Source: Phoronis australis
Taxonomy: Eukaryota > Phoronida > Phoronidae
Direction of reading: 5' to 3'
NCBI GenBank assembly: GCA_002633005.1
Contig: NMRA01000278.1
Span: 227,144-291,143 of the forward strand
DNA length: 64,000 nt
Position numbers and translations under genes: made by a program. Below, one piece after another: positions 15,101 to 27,100 of this stretch (position 1 is the stretch's first letter; each line of letters begins with the position of its first letter). The notes beneath the pieces were generated by a model that had not been told where the DNA came from, ran no database searches, and saw only the letters and a program-made list of their open reading frames with translations.

Positions 15101-18100
15101 ATCTTTCTATCTACGGAACTACCCCCTAACATCATTACCACATAACACATTACGTCTATCCCAGAATACACAAAACAAAACAAAAATGACAGAAAAACAC
15201 ACCTGTGATATTTGCAAATAGCCAGGCAGTTAATTTTAAAGACAGCTAAACAACAACACGCGCACACAANATTGGGTAGAAGTGTAGGTAATCTGTGAGC
15301 GATGTCACAGAACAAATCAGGAACAGGTTGCTAAATGTCTTTCACGCCTGTCTAAATTTTTCCCTCTTTCTGTTACAAAATTTCACAAAACTCGAATGTC
15401 TGAGTATTTCACATTGGGAGTCTTTCTTTAAAGTATACATGTATGTGTTAAGGTCATCAAGCCAAAATAAGTTACTTAAAATTTGAGAAATCATTACATA
15501 TTAATGGCAAAGTAATCTATGCTACCCATCTTCATCGCTTCAGTGACTGCATTCGACTCACTCACGGCCGGTGTGTGCTGTCCACAAAGGTACCGGTAAG
15601 CCAACTGACACACGCGAGACGAGAGATGGAATCAAGTGCAGCCAGAGTGTGTAACTGTGTTGCTTGCGAACAATTTTTTCCAGTTTTGTGAATATTTTTC
15701 ACTCGATAGAACGTCAAGTATAACAGCTTCATTTAAAGTAATCACCTCTCATCCAGATGGGATGTTTAGTCTCACAGTGGTATTCCTTAACACAACTTGT
15801 CGGCATAGTCATGGTTGACAGTGTTGATTCATCCGGTGTTGTAGGAGCTAAGAACATGTACCATCCTGTGTAATGTAAAAAATATTCAATACACAGCTGC
15901 ATGAAACTTCGCCATGTAATAAACTATTATATTCACGAAACGTTAGGAAGGTGAATTTACTTCGATGTCTGATTAGCGAATTGTTTATACACATGCCCAC
16001 CGTCAACAGTGATTGCTAAGACAATAGGTTATTATGCTAGGCATACTCTACCTTCCGTCATAGATATGTCGCACAGGAGTCGCTTCTCAGTATTTCTGCT
16101 TGTAGTCACATTCGCGCTTCTTTCTGGAACGTCAGACACTGGGTGGCTAATGCGTGTCACATGCTGTGGAAGGCAGGGATCCAAAGAACTGTCAATCTCA
16201 GGTGCAGCTGTAAAAACAAGGCGAGGTACTCACTCTTTTGTTTGGCACGCAACAAGGTAATAGTTTACCTTCGTGTCTGACGCTCCTCTTTAAGAATGTA
16301 CTCCGAATGTTTGTTGAAAATCTCTTTTTAATTAAGTATCTTAAACTGTTTTGAGATTGTGATATGTTTACATCAGGTATAAAACATGAGCGGCGCACCA
16401 TAGGCCGCTGGAGGACTATAGCCCCCCCTTTTTGTGCCCCAAAATATTTTAACTTACGCTAGTCCTCCAGGTGTCGTTTTGCTGTATTCAGCACCCTCTC
16501 TCTGCCGTCTGACATTTTGTTCTGGTATTGTTCATTCTATTTAGCTCTCAATAAACTTTAGTGTTTCGTCCACAGTTGTTCGTTCTGCAGAAACAATTAC
16601 CTTCTGGCGTGGTGCGTTATATAAACGCTCTTTACGCCCGATCCCCGTCAATTACCACAGGGCACGTACGCTATCCCATTTCAAAGGGGGACGAGCCAGT
16701 TCACACTACAACTGGTCCACACACTTACCGTGACAACTGACATTGTTTTGCACTTTATTCGCACCTGCAACATGTCGCAGAGACCCCCTAAACAATGGTC
16801 GTTAACCAAGAACGAGACAATAACAACTTTTGAGGCTTGGCGTCAGAGCTTACTGTACATACTATCCCTTGACAAGAATTTTGCTTCCTTCCTAGTTGAC
16901 GGCGTGTCGTGGAGGAAGAAAAGTCCTACCTCACCTCACCGGGGTTTGGTCGCCGATGGCGATGGTGTCCCTGAAGATCACAGGAGGACTGCTGCTCAGA
17001 AGTGTCAACACCTGGAGCTCCTGCTTGGCCAAGTGGCAAATTAGTGTCCAGTAATTTCTCGCAATACCATAGTGAAGAACTCCACATCACTGGCCAACAT
17101 ATGGCAAGCCACCCGTTTGCATTACTGCCTACAGTCTACCGGTGCTCACTTTTTAGACTTCAGCAACATCGTCTTCGAAGCTGATGAGCGACCAGAAGAC
17201 CTGTATCAAAGACTCGTCTCATTTGTCGAGGACAGTCTACTACAGGCCCACGGTACCATTCGACATCACGACGAAGTAGTCACCGTAGATGAAGAGCTGA
17301 CCCCACACTAGAGAACATGGTTGTTCTCACTTGGTTAAAACTCCTTCATCCTGATCTCCCTAACCTAGTAAAGCAACGTTACGGCACTGAACTCCGATCT
17401 CGTACCCTAGCCACGCTAAAACCAGAGATCTCTTAAGCTATGGACTCGTTGGACACACTGCAGATGCTAAGATACTACGTAACAGTACTAGCAAATTCGA
17501 CTCCAAACTCTCTAACTTCCACACACCCAAACGGACCTCAACCAGCAGACCACCGTGCCCCCTGTGTGTGGAAGCTCATCGTGCGGAGACAGTATTATCT
17601 CAGCAAATGCCCATTTCGTCCACCACAAGTTCGTCTTTTCATGAGTAAGGCGCGACAACTTACCTGTTCAGAAGACCATAGTGTAGATGACGCCAATGTG
17701 GACGATGACGACGAATGCTCTAAATTTCGCGCGTCATCCCATCGTGTCCGTGTGAACAAGTCTCCTACTTTCAAGTGTTTTACACTCATCATCCTGTTGT
17801 CCTCACCGTTGACACAGGTGCTGAGACAAATATGATTAAGGCATCCTTCGCAATGTCCCCATCAAACCCAGAACTCAGTGCGCTTTCCAAGCTGACGGCA
17901 AGTCACCGTTGTCCGTAGTCGGGGTAACATCACTCTCGGTTTCCCGAAATGACCAAAAATTGCTCCTCGAGGCGCTCGTCGTTGACGATCTGGACGTCGA
18001 TGTTTTGGCTGGGACCCCATTCATGACTTCGAGCGATATCGCTGTTCGACCAGCAAAGCGTCAAATCACGATCCGAGGGACTGACATAATCACCTACGGC

Positions 18101-21100
18101 TCTGGGACAAAGTCTGCCACAAGTCCACACCATGTCCGCCTCACGCAGTCACATCTGTTACGATCACCGAGGTGATCCACAATTTTGTGGCCAGGGTATT
18201 TTTTGGAGGTTACCGTTACACCAGATGTTGATCCTGATGGATTCCTTGCCATTGAGCCACGGCTTGATACTGGCATCCAATCAAGTAAGCCATGGCCTCA
18301 GCCTGCTATAGTTGAGACTGTAGGCGGCAAGATTCGAATTGTAAACTCTTCCATGGAACCATACAACATCCCTCCTAACAACCACTTTGGTCAAGTTCAC
18401 GCTACTGCCCCGAACTTCTAGCTAGTCAAGGACTCTGTACCACCAACAAGGTCCACGCTTACTGTCACAGAATCTCCTACAACATAGTATTCGAGCTCTG
18501 TTGTGTTGGACCCTGACTGTTTGCTGTCACCTGAGACCAGACATTTGTTTTGCAGTGTCATGAATGAGTACAACTAAGTGTTTAGCCCTCGCGTTCCTGG
18601 CTACAATGGGTCTGACGGTCGATTCAAGGCTGTGGTTAACATGGGTTCCGTCCAATCATCCCAGCGAAAGGGATGTGTCCCACACTATTCTCGTTGCAAG
18701 CTCGTGGAGTTACAAACCAAGTTTGATGATCTTGAGAAGGAAGATATCTTTCGTCGACCGGAGGACATCGGCATCACCGTCGAGTACCTGAATCCTTCTT
18801 TTCTAGGGAAGAAGCCAAACGGTGGGTTTCGTCTAGTCACTGCCTTCGCGGATGTAGGTCGTTACTGCAAGCCCCAACCGTCCCTTGTGCCCGATGTAGA
18901 TACCACACTTCGCACCATCGCATGCTCTAGGTACCTCATCGGTACGGACCTCACCAGTGCCTTCTACCAGATACCATTGGACCGTTTTTCTATGAAATAC
19001 TGTGGCGTCTGCACTCCCTTTAAAGGGGTGCGTGTCTATACCCGTGCTGCCATGAGTATGCCCGGCTCAGAAACTGCACTCGAGGCACTCTTGTGTCGCG
19101 TCCTTGGAGACCTTCTTCAAGAGGGCAAAGTCGCAAAACTGGCTGATGATTTGTATCGCGGAGCGGATATCCCAGATGATCTCCTTACAATATGGACCCG
19201 TGTACTCCAGGCTCTGGACAGGTGTAACCTCCATCTTTCACCTACCAAGACCGTTGTTTGCCCAAGGTCGACCACTGTCCTGCGGTGGATTTGGTCGCAT
19301 GGCAATATCTCCACGAGCCCTCATCGTATAGCTACACTCTCGTCCTGCCCTAAACCTGATAAACTCCGTGGTTTAGGTTCCTTTATTGGTGCCTACAAAG
19401 CTCTTGGTCGAGTCCTACCTGCGTGTTCCCAAGCTCTTGCACCGTTAGAAGAGTCAATTGCAGGCATGAAATCCCAGGATAAGGAACCATGGAATGACAG
19501 TCTTCGTGATTCCTTCGATCGCGCCCAACAGTCACTCAAGTCACACAAGAGCATCCTGTTACCTTGACCCTCAGACCAATTGTGGATCGTCACGGATGGG
19601 TCTGTCACTAGTCATGGAATAAGGGCAACGCTCTATGTCACATGTGGACAGAAGCTGTGTCTTGCTGGGTTTTACAGCGCCAAACTTCGCAAACAGCAAG
19701 TCACTTGGCTCCCGTGCGAGATTGAGGCTCTATCTATAGCTGCTGCCGTCAAACACGGACTTGTCTCAACATAGACAGCAAACCGTGTGTCCAGGCAGTA
19801 AAGAAACTATGTAGAGGGGAATTCTCATCTAGTCCTCGTGTAAAATCGTTTCTGTCTATTGTCAGCCGCTGCCAGGTTCACTTGTCACTGCAGTGACCCA
19901 CGTTGACAAGTATGTTCGTTTATCATCGCCACAGAAGATGCTGTCGTGAGACATATCTTCGTTGACGACATACTGCAAGGATCGACTCCTCTCCCATTCA
20001 CGACTCGCTGCACCTGGATTGCTACTCAGTTGGAATGTCCTGATCTTCGACGTGTCCATGCTCATCTGAAACAGGGCACTCGCCCTTCTAAGAAGCTCAC
20101 TTCCTTACCAGACGTGAAGCGTTACCTCAGGGTTAGCACTATCTCCCGTGATGGTCTTCTCGTTGTGCGTCGAAGCCAACCCCTTTTTGGTGCTTCCGAG
20201 ATGATTGTTGTGCCCCGGGCTGTTCTCGAAGGGTTGCTTACTGCCATTCACATCAAGCTTGACCATCCTTCCAAGCATCAACTGAAGCTGGTTGTCAGTC
20301 GCCACTTCCACGAGTTAGATCTCGATAAAGCCATTGACCGGGTTTCTGAATCATGCCATGTATGTGCGTCCCTGAACGCCTCTCCCTGTGCTTTTGTCCC
20401 ACAATCGACTACTGACCCGCCAGAGGTTCCAGGCATTTGCTTTGCTGCAGATGTCTTCAAGCGTTCGCACCAGCTCATTTTTCTTGAGCGTGAAACAGTC
20501 ACATCGTATTCTTCCACTTGTCTTATTTACACTGAGACACATACTGTGCTCCGAGACGCTCTATTCCAACTCCTGTCAGAACCACTCACACTTGATGGAC
20601 CGTCGGCCATTGTCCGGGTCGATCCCGCCCCTGGGTTTCGTGCGCTCCAGAACGACAAGCTGTTAAACTCCGCTGGCATACGTCTAGAAGTTGGTCGCGT
20701 TACGAACACAAACAAAAACCCCGTTGCAGAAAAGGCAATTGCTGAACTTCAGGACGAGTTGATACGCCAGACACCTGGAGGGGGTCCAGTGACTAAGCTA
20801 GGTCTGAGCATCGCTACAGCCCGACTCAATTCCCATCTTCGCTCTCGTGGTTTGTCATCTCGAGAAATGTGGTTCCAGCGAAATCAGTATACCAATCAAC
20901 AAGTCCCTGTGCCTGCAGAGAAATGATCTTACAACAACACCGTGCCCGGACTGCGAATCATTCGCACAGCGAAAGATCGAAGAATCCCCAGGGACGACAC
21001 CGGCTTCGCCCTACCTCTTTGGCTGTAGGTGATCTAGTGTACCTCCAGGCAGATCGCGACAAGACAAAGGCTCGTGATTGATTCTTGGTAGTGTCCATCG

Positions 21101-24100
21101 AGGACGACTGGTGTAATATCCGCAAGTTTGGTGGTTCGCAACTACGCTCCACATCATACAAAGTCAAACTGGATGATTGCAACGTTGTGCCCGAGTTTTT
21201 CTCTCCGCGTGCCGAGTTGCCTTCACCAGCTCCGACGCTGGATGACGACGATGTACCATACTCCACTGACACTCGTCCTGTTGATATGCCGTCCGCCGAT
21301 TCTTCGTCTGTCACGTTGCCTCCTGATCTTCAGCTTCCACCTATTTCTCAGGCATTGTCGCTGCGTCCGGACGATGCCACCGTTTCTTCTAATGATGACA
21401 ACCCTTGCGATGTACCCAACGCTTGCTCTGATGCCCAGCCCGCTCTCACAGAGGCCAGCGACTGTTGTCGACCGAAACGTTCTCACCGCCCAGCCTCGTA
21501 CTTACAGGATTACGTCCTTACCTAAGGACAGTTAAAGTTTCCTCACGTTTAATAGCAAACTTATTTGTTGTTAGTTTATGTTTTTGTGGAGAAAGAGAAG
21601 TCACGCCAGTCCGCCAGATGTCGTTTCGCTGTAGTCAGCACCCTCTCTCTGCCGTCTGCCATTTTGTTCTGGTATCGTTCATTCTATTTAAATCTCAATA
21701 AATCTTAGAGTTTCGTCCACAGTTGTTCGTTCCGGATAAACAATTACCTTCTGGCGTTAGTTTAAAACAGAGAACAATTTGTGCATTTAATTATTTATAA
21801 TTCTCTCTTAAGCAAAATCCTTCAAACTTGTACATGTAATTCAGATTAGAGCTTAGTTGAAAAAAAAAACAGAAACTAATCGTCACACGAAAGACAGGCG
21901 AATCAAAAAATCATTTGATTCTTTGTTCCTTCATCCAGCGACCAATAGCGACTCTTAACAAACAAAAGAAAGTACTTTTCAGGGTACGCCTGTGCGCTTG
22001 TGACCTTTTGACTGGTATTCCGTACGATCAAATGTTGGCGGTATCTTTGAGGCATTTGCACGTGCGTACAAGTATAGTCGGGCCACCCGGTCTCCAGTCA
22101 GTTACTTCTTGTCAACACAAACAGGTCGAAAATAAAGGACTTCTTCTAAAAGGCGTAGTAGTTGGAAGCTCTTCAAAGAGTGATGAAGCGGTAGAAATTA
22201 CGGTTCCTCGTCAACAAGTTGTGCATCTGACATAGGTTTAAAGGTTGCTAAACCTGATGTCAATGACATTGATGCAAACACCGGAGAAAGTACATGTACC
22301 GCGTCAGCAAATTTCAATTTGAATTACGATAAACCGCTTCAACCCGAAAATTTTTGCTTTCCGAAAACATTATATGACAAAGAAAGTAAAAAATTCCAAA
22401 GCTCCTGGTTTAAAACATTCCCATGGTTACATTATGAGGAGAAAACTACGGTGCGATGTGCTTTATTTTCCGAGAGCAGTACCAAACGGGAAATCCCAGA
22501 ACTGCACGTAGCCTTGATAAAGCATTCATTGAATTGCCTGGATTCAGTAACAGATGTTGCTGCTGGAACAATATCGCATGCAATAAATGTAGATTGTAAG
22601 AACTTAAAAGTATCACAGACCAAATGTCGAGGACAATGTTACGACGGTGCGAGTACGATGTTAGGAAAGAAAACAGATGTCGCCAAGACTATACAACAAG
22701 AACAGTCAAAAGCATTCCATACTCAGTGTCATTGCCACTCGCTCAGTTTAGGCGTTAAAGATGTAATAAATAAAACAAACTTGTATCCAACACAACGGGA
22801 AGAGTTAAAGAAATTGTGACTTTAATAAAGTATTCTCCGAAACGTGAACAAATATTTGGAGAAATTAAAAACAACATCGACGATGACGAGCACAATTTCT
22901 CACCAGCCAGACTCTTGAAACTCTGTCCAACGAGATGGACAGTTAAAACCGAATGCTGCAAGCGTGTGTTGAACAATTATCTGACTTTGCTTGACACCTG
23001 GACTTCGTGTTTATCGCAGAATTTAGACTCAGAAACCCTGCGCAAATCACAGGTTGTAAAAGTCAAGTGCAAAGTTTTGACCTCTACTTCGGCCTATCCC
23101 TGGGGTATCGATTGTTTTCCCATACTGACAATCTTGCCAAAACTCTCCAAAACAAATCTCTATCTGCCACTTAAGGACTGCGGCTGGCAAAGCTGACTGG
23201 TGAAAAGTTAAAGTATATCAGAAAGGAAGAGTCCTCCACTCATTTTGGAAAGCAACGCTCTCCAAGAGTAAGTCTTTAAACCAAATTGGAGATCCCACGT
23301 TACCTCGTAAACGAAGAGCACTGGCGCGTATTGAAACAGGGTCGGCAGAACCCGAATATTCAGTAAGCCCAATCGATCATTACAGACCGATATTACGAGA
23401 TACTAGATCATTTAGTCGCTGAAATCCCAGAAAGATTTGACCAAGAAGCGTTTGAAATGTACGTGGTCCTCGAGCCCCCCGCCTCCACTTATTTCAGTGC
23501 AGTGCCGCCCATGTATAAGGTATTGGTCTGTTTTCACCAGACTCGAGCAGATTGTTTACAATGGCGCTGCGCATGCGTTTCAGTCGGCCAATTCTCCGGC
23601 CATGTTGAGGAGTTACAGCGTTCCTAGAGCGAGAACAGGTATATGATACAGTTGAGGTGGTTCTTGAGGATCACGTTTTCGGAGTTATGCAAACGGCATG
23701 GTCCCGAAGTGATTACCACACCCAGATAGCAATTTCTCACTTTGCATAGAACTGAATTGCGTAGTATTTCTCTTACGGCTAAAGTGAAGGACTAACTATC
23801 GAAAGTGTTCTGTTCAAAGCTCAATGTGCTTCAACATTTCAAAAAGTCATTTACCCGTACTCGATCTTCTAAGCATGCTGCAGTCTTTGAAAATCGCTGG
23901 AGAAATGATCGCTCGAAAGGGCTAGATGTTGGCTTAAATTGATGATGCAACGTTAAGGTGTTCTCTTGATCTACATTTGCTTTAAGCTTTACAGTACATC
24001 AACAGAGCTGAAATTGGTAATGTTGAATGTTAAAAGTACACATTGAACAAACCATTGCAGGACCGTCCATCGCCTGTGAATCCATCATTGCAGCGACACA

Positions 24101-27100
24101 AATATGTACCAGGTGTGTTGGAGCAGGTTGCCATTGTATGACACGGAGAGTCTAGGCACTCATCAATGTCTACAATATTTAGATTTACATTCTTAAATGT
24201 ATCAATATGTGGTGGTTAGAACTGAATAATAAGAAGATTGTGGATGTCAAAATAAGCTAGCTTTTAGAGTGAAACACTTCCGTAATTTTTGGGACTAGGA
24301 TTGACGTTTGCACTCGGAAAGAACTTGCAAATTGCCAGTGCTACAGATTGAACACCGTAAGCTGTCCGTTGTCCTTATGATAAAAAACAGATATGAGGGT
24401 TGGGCAAATGGAGAACAATCTTGTTTCTGTATCCGAACACTAGATGGATTCACTACATCACGTACAGATTTCTTAATGAAGCTTAAAGCTGCCTGCCCTC
24501 AATGTTTAGTTGCATGAAATCGAAACCATTATTAAACTTCTTACATCAATAACTCACGAAAATGCTAAAATTGTGAATTCAAAGTGGCACACATGCGTAT
24601 TTCTATGACTTGAGTTGTGTCTGATTTCGTTACAATTGAGAATAACAAGCATGTGGTTAAAATGTTTGGCCTCAGATCGCTTCGGTTTAGAATTGGACAT
24701 TGGCAATTAACAGTGACGCAATTCCTCTTTGAACTATAAGAAGCTAATATCAGAAAAGAAATGAAAATTATGGGGTATCGTAGCTGCACAATATTGAAAT
24801 TAAGAGTTCAAAACAAGAGGAAGAAATGACGCCACCAAGCGAATAAATGTCAGCGCGTAGGTTAGCATATTGATTGTCAACATCTTACCTTCACAACTTT
24901 GGCCTTGGGGATTGAAACCTTTCCTGCATTCACACATATACGATCCAACCGTATTGACACACGAAGCCCCGGTTATGCAAGGCATTTGAAGACACTCGTC
25001 AGTATCTGGAAATAACAAGAGTCAAATTAAGAGAAACGTCTTCGAAACTGTAGTCTTGCCATCCTATAGATATGTATATGTATATACATATACTTATACC
25101 ACAATATTAGCCTCGAATGGCAGATACATATAGATTATTACATGGCGAAGTCGTTATCCCCCGTTATCTAGAGCCCGAGTGGATTTTGGAGAATTATCGC
25201 CCGAGGGGCGTTAGCCCCGAGGATGATAATTCTCCGAAATCCCCTCCGGTTTCTCAACATTACCATGATAATCTTGTTCAACTTTTGAGAAAAAACAATT
25301 AATATGCCTATCCACAAATGAATTTGTGTAACCATTATTTATTAGAAAATGGTATTTTATGGAACCGTTTTCTAAATGCATTGGGATTAAACTAGTAAAA
25401 ACAGATCAAAGTCGTGTTTTCAATGAAATATGTGTATGTATATGAACTTCGCTAAAACTCGACTAGACATTTTGTTTGCAAGCTTGATACTGATACGCTC
25501 GTAGTTTCGGAGCAATGTCCTTTGATATTTAGTCCGAAATTTAAAAATTCATCGAATTTGGGCGTTGTTCATCACATTTCATTGCTTGTATACTTTGGTG
25601 TCGCTGCAAAAATAATTGTTGTTAATTGTTGTTTGGGACACAATACCGCATTATCAATTCTAACAACACACACGAGCAGTATCATTGTAGTTTGGACACA
25701 ACACTTCGTTTTCAAACATGATGACGACTTCGTGCAAGTATTGAATACATTGATGCACCCAAAAGACTATAACAGTGGTGACATGTTAAAAACATGGAGA
25801 TCTTTTGCATTATAATAAGCGCTCTTGAGCTCAGTCACGTGTTCTAAAGAATGGAATATTTTACCTCGACAAGAAAAACCATTCCCAATGTAACCTCGTT
25901 TGCACTGACATGTAAAAGAACCATTAGTGTTGAAGCACGTAGCCTCGGTGTGGCACGGACCGTGAAGACACTCATTGATATCTGAAAGTAAAGACAACCC
26001 ATCGATCACATTGGATGCATTTATGGTCCGTAAACCATGCACGAAGTGTAAGTTGACAATCAATTTCCGTCTTCCTTTTCTCTATTTAAAATGGGCAAAC
26101 TAGTTTTATTCACGTTTATCGTCTATATTTGTCTGTCATTCATGTTTTGTTTTTAAACAACTTTTTGAGCACCAATACAACTTCTCCATTTTTCTCAGAA
26201 AACCGTCGTATAACCCTAAAATTACAAGTACAGAGTGTACGTACCATTTAAATGTTAAATTGAGAGTAAGTGAATACCATAGATAACGTTACATCTCAGA
26301 AACTGAATTAACACTATACTTGGGCAACAATTGCTTCTCAAAAGTGTAATGGATGACTACTATATTACTGAGATTTATGTTTATTACAATAACTCTCAGT
26401 ATGATGACTCAGTAGAAAAATGGGCTCCAATACTACGGCTATTTACCTAGTTTGTCTGCCTTCTGGCACCGTTGGGTGTGTGAATTTGAATGAGTATGAC
26501 TGTTTGTCTTGTCAAAACACGATTTTTAAACCTTTTTAATACCTGCTTTATTTCGTGAAAAAGTGCTTCTTCTTTAAAAAATCATTTTCACCCCTTACTA
26601 TTTATGCCATTCCTGCATAGGTAGAACTCAACTAAAACAACACGCCATAGAATGTTTAACACAAAACATCGAACATTTGCACATAAACGTAATTGTGATC
26701 CTTCCATAAACAACCCAAACTTTGAATAAAATAGTCCCAACCATTGAAACAGGGCTACTTGTATTTATTAAACCGGCGAAACTGTTTGAATCATCAACGA
26801 TTTAATATTGGACATTTACTGTAGATTGACAAGCTACTCCATAATTCGTTAGTATAATAACAAGGTTCGATCCTAACATTGCGCCGGAGATTTCCAAACC
26901 TACGCAGAAGTACTCTGGTATTAAAGTTAAAGGATCCAACGATACGTTACCTTCACAGTGTGTGCCATTTCCTGAATATCCTGTCTTGCATCTACACAAG
27001 TANTATGTGGGCCCTAGCGCGCGCTTCTTGGCCAAGTTTCGATTCGCGGTTTTTATAATTTTTCGTGTACAAAACAATCTGGATTCCTGTTGTGGGAGAA

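Larger units (their letters stand above)
16456..21756 (+). mobile_element. Degraded Ty3/gypsy-type LTR retrotransposon
   Basis: A 5.3 kb element flanked by two direct repeats of about 154 bases. Internal order is gag-like ORF, aspartic protease, reverse transcriptase, RNase H, integrase, which is Ty3/gypsy order. Stops and frameshifts interrupt gag, protease, RNase H and the integrase tail. The two LTRs differ at roughly 15 positions by eye, so the insertion is old. It sits in the intron between exons 9 and 8, antisense to the host gene. I could not identify a convincing target-site duplication. Confidence 0.85.
25067..27002. repeat. Duplicated block B, copy 1
   Basis: Near-identical to 28121-30047. 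It ends exactly at the 'n' at 27003, in the middle of the EGF1 exon. Confidence 0.85.

Noticed and set aside
16009-16260. Plus-strand ORF with a convincing signal-peptide-like start ([14 protein letters not shown]).
   Set aside because: It lies opposite exon 9 (D8C part 1), which has good splice signals, correct phase and family motifs on the minus strand. The hydrophobic run is a shadow.
25067-27002. Real tandem exon duplication adding two EGF repeats.
   Set aside because: Near-identity, the exact break at an 'n', and two similar cases in the same window favour unmerged overlaps, although this cannot be proven from sequence alone.
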